From an uncultured Eubacteriales bacterium (GTDB lineage Bacteria > Bacillota > Clostridia > Oscillospirales > Acutalibacteraceae): 5,355 nt of DNA. The stretch lies in NCBI GenBank assembly GCA_900320415.1, contig ONSE01000069.1:1-5355 (forward strand). Reading direction: 5' to 3'. Below, piece after piece: positions 5,331-5,355 of this stretch (its first letter is position 1; every line of letters starts with the position of its first letter). A program made the translations under genes and the position numbers. Below the pieces are notes generated by a model. The model made no database searches and was not told the origin of the DNA. It saw only the letters and a list, made by a program, of their open reading frames with translations.

Positions 5331-5355
5331 AAATCGGAATACATATGGATTCAAA

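Noticed and set aside
5235..5355. T-box, riboswitch or attenuator in the leader of the cluster
   Set aside because: With the promoter at 5269-5297 the leader is only about 27 bases, too short for a structured switch.
5344..5355. Start of a divergent plus-strand gene (ATGGATTCAAA at the right edge)
   Set aside because: No clear ribosome binding site lies in front of it and only three codons are visible, so it cannot be supported.
1..5355. Mobile element, prophage, CRISPR array, defence island or toxin-antitoxin pair
   Set aside because: No transposase, integrase, terminal repeats, target-site duplications, spaced direct repeats or defence domains are visible; the genes are core housekeeping or common membrane families.

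Overview
The window reads as ordinary chromosomal DNA from a GC-rich, low-complexity-free Firmicute, most likely a Clostridia member of the Oscillospiraceae/Ruminococcaceae type. The reasons are the order murI-type racemase, DUF1934, argS (ywiB lies next to argS in Bacillus subtilis as well), Shine-Dalgarno sites of the GGAGG type, sigma-A-like promoters with 17-base spacers, and GC-rich coding DNA broken by AT-rich promoter regions. Taxonomy is inferred from gene order and protein flavour, not from any search.

Layout from left to right: (1) bases 2-73 are the last 23 codons of a plus-strand gene that begins outside the window. (2) Bases 74-557 hold no certain gene. They contain two strong hairpins, one candidate small minus-strand gene (142-354) with a very good ribosome binding site, and the promoter of the next gene. 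(3) Bases 558-1337, plus strand: a 259-residue membrane-anchored YdcF/SanA/ElyC-like (DUF218) protein with its own well-formed promoter. (4) Bases 1373-1401: a strong hairpin terminator shared by two converging genes. (5) Bases 1412-2080, minus strand: a polytopic membrane protein of unknown function. (6) Bases 2153-3889, minus: arginyl-tRNA synthetase. (7) Bases 3948-4400, minus: a DUF1934 (YwiB-like) beta-barrel protein. (8) Bases 4416-5234, minus: a glutamate racemase family protein. (9) Bases 5235-5355: an AT-rich promoter region for the minus-strand cluster.

The minus-strand genes probably form one transcription unit that starts at the promoter at 5269-5297 and ends at the terminator at 1373-1401: racemase, DUF1934, argS, then the membrane protein. 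The racemase supplies D-glutamate for peptidoglycan and ArgRS charges tRNA-Arg. The link between them is probably growth-related co-expression rather than a shared pathway.

I found no phage, transposon, CRISPR, defence or toxin-antitoxin system. The points most worth a second look are the altered catalytic-loop motifs in the racemase (Cys-Gly-Thr instead of Cys-Asn-Thr, and a changed GV(I/V)(E/D)PG motif), the candidate small minus-strand gene at 142-354, and the near-palindrome just upstream of argS.
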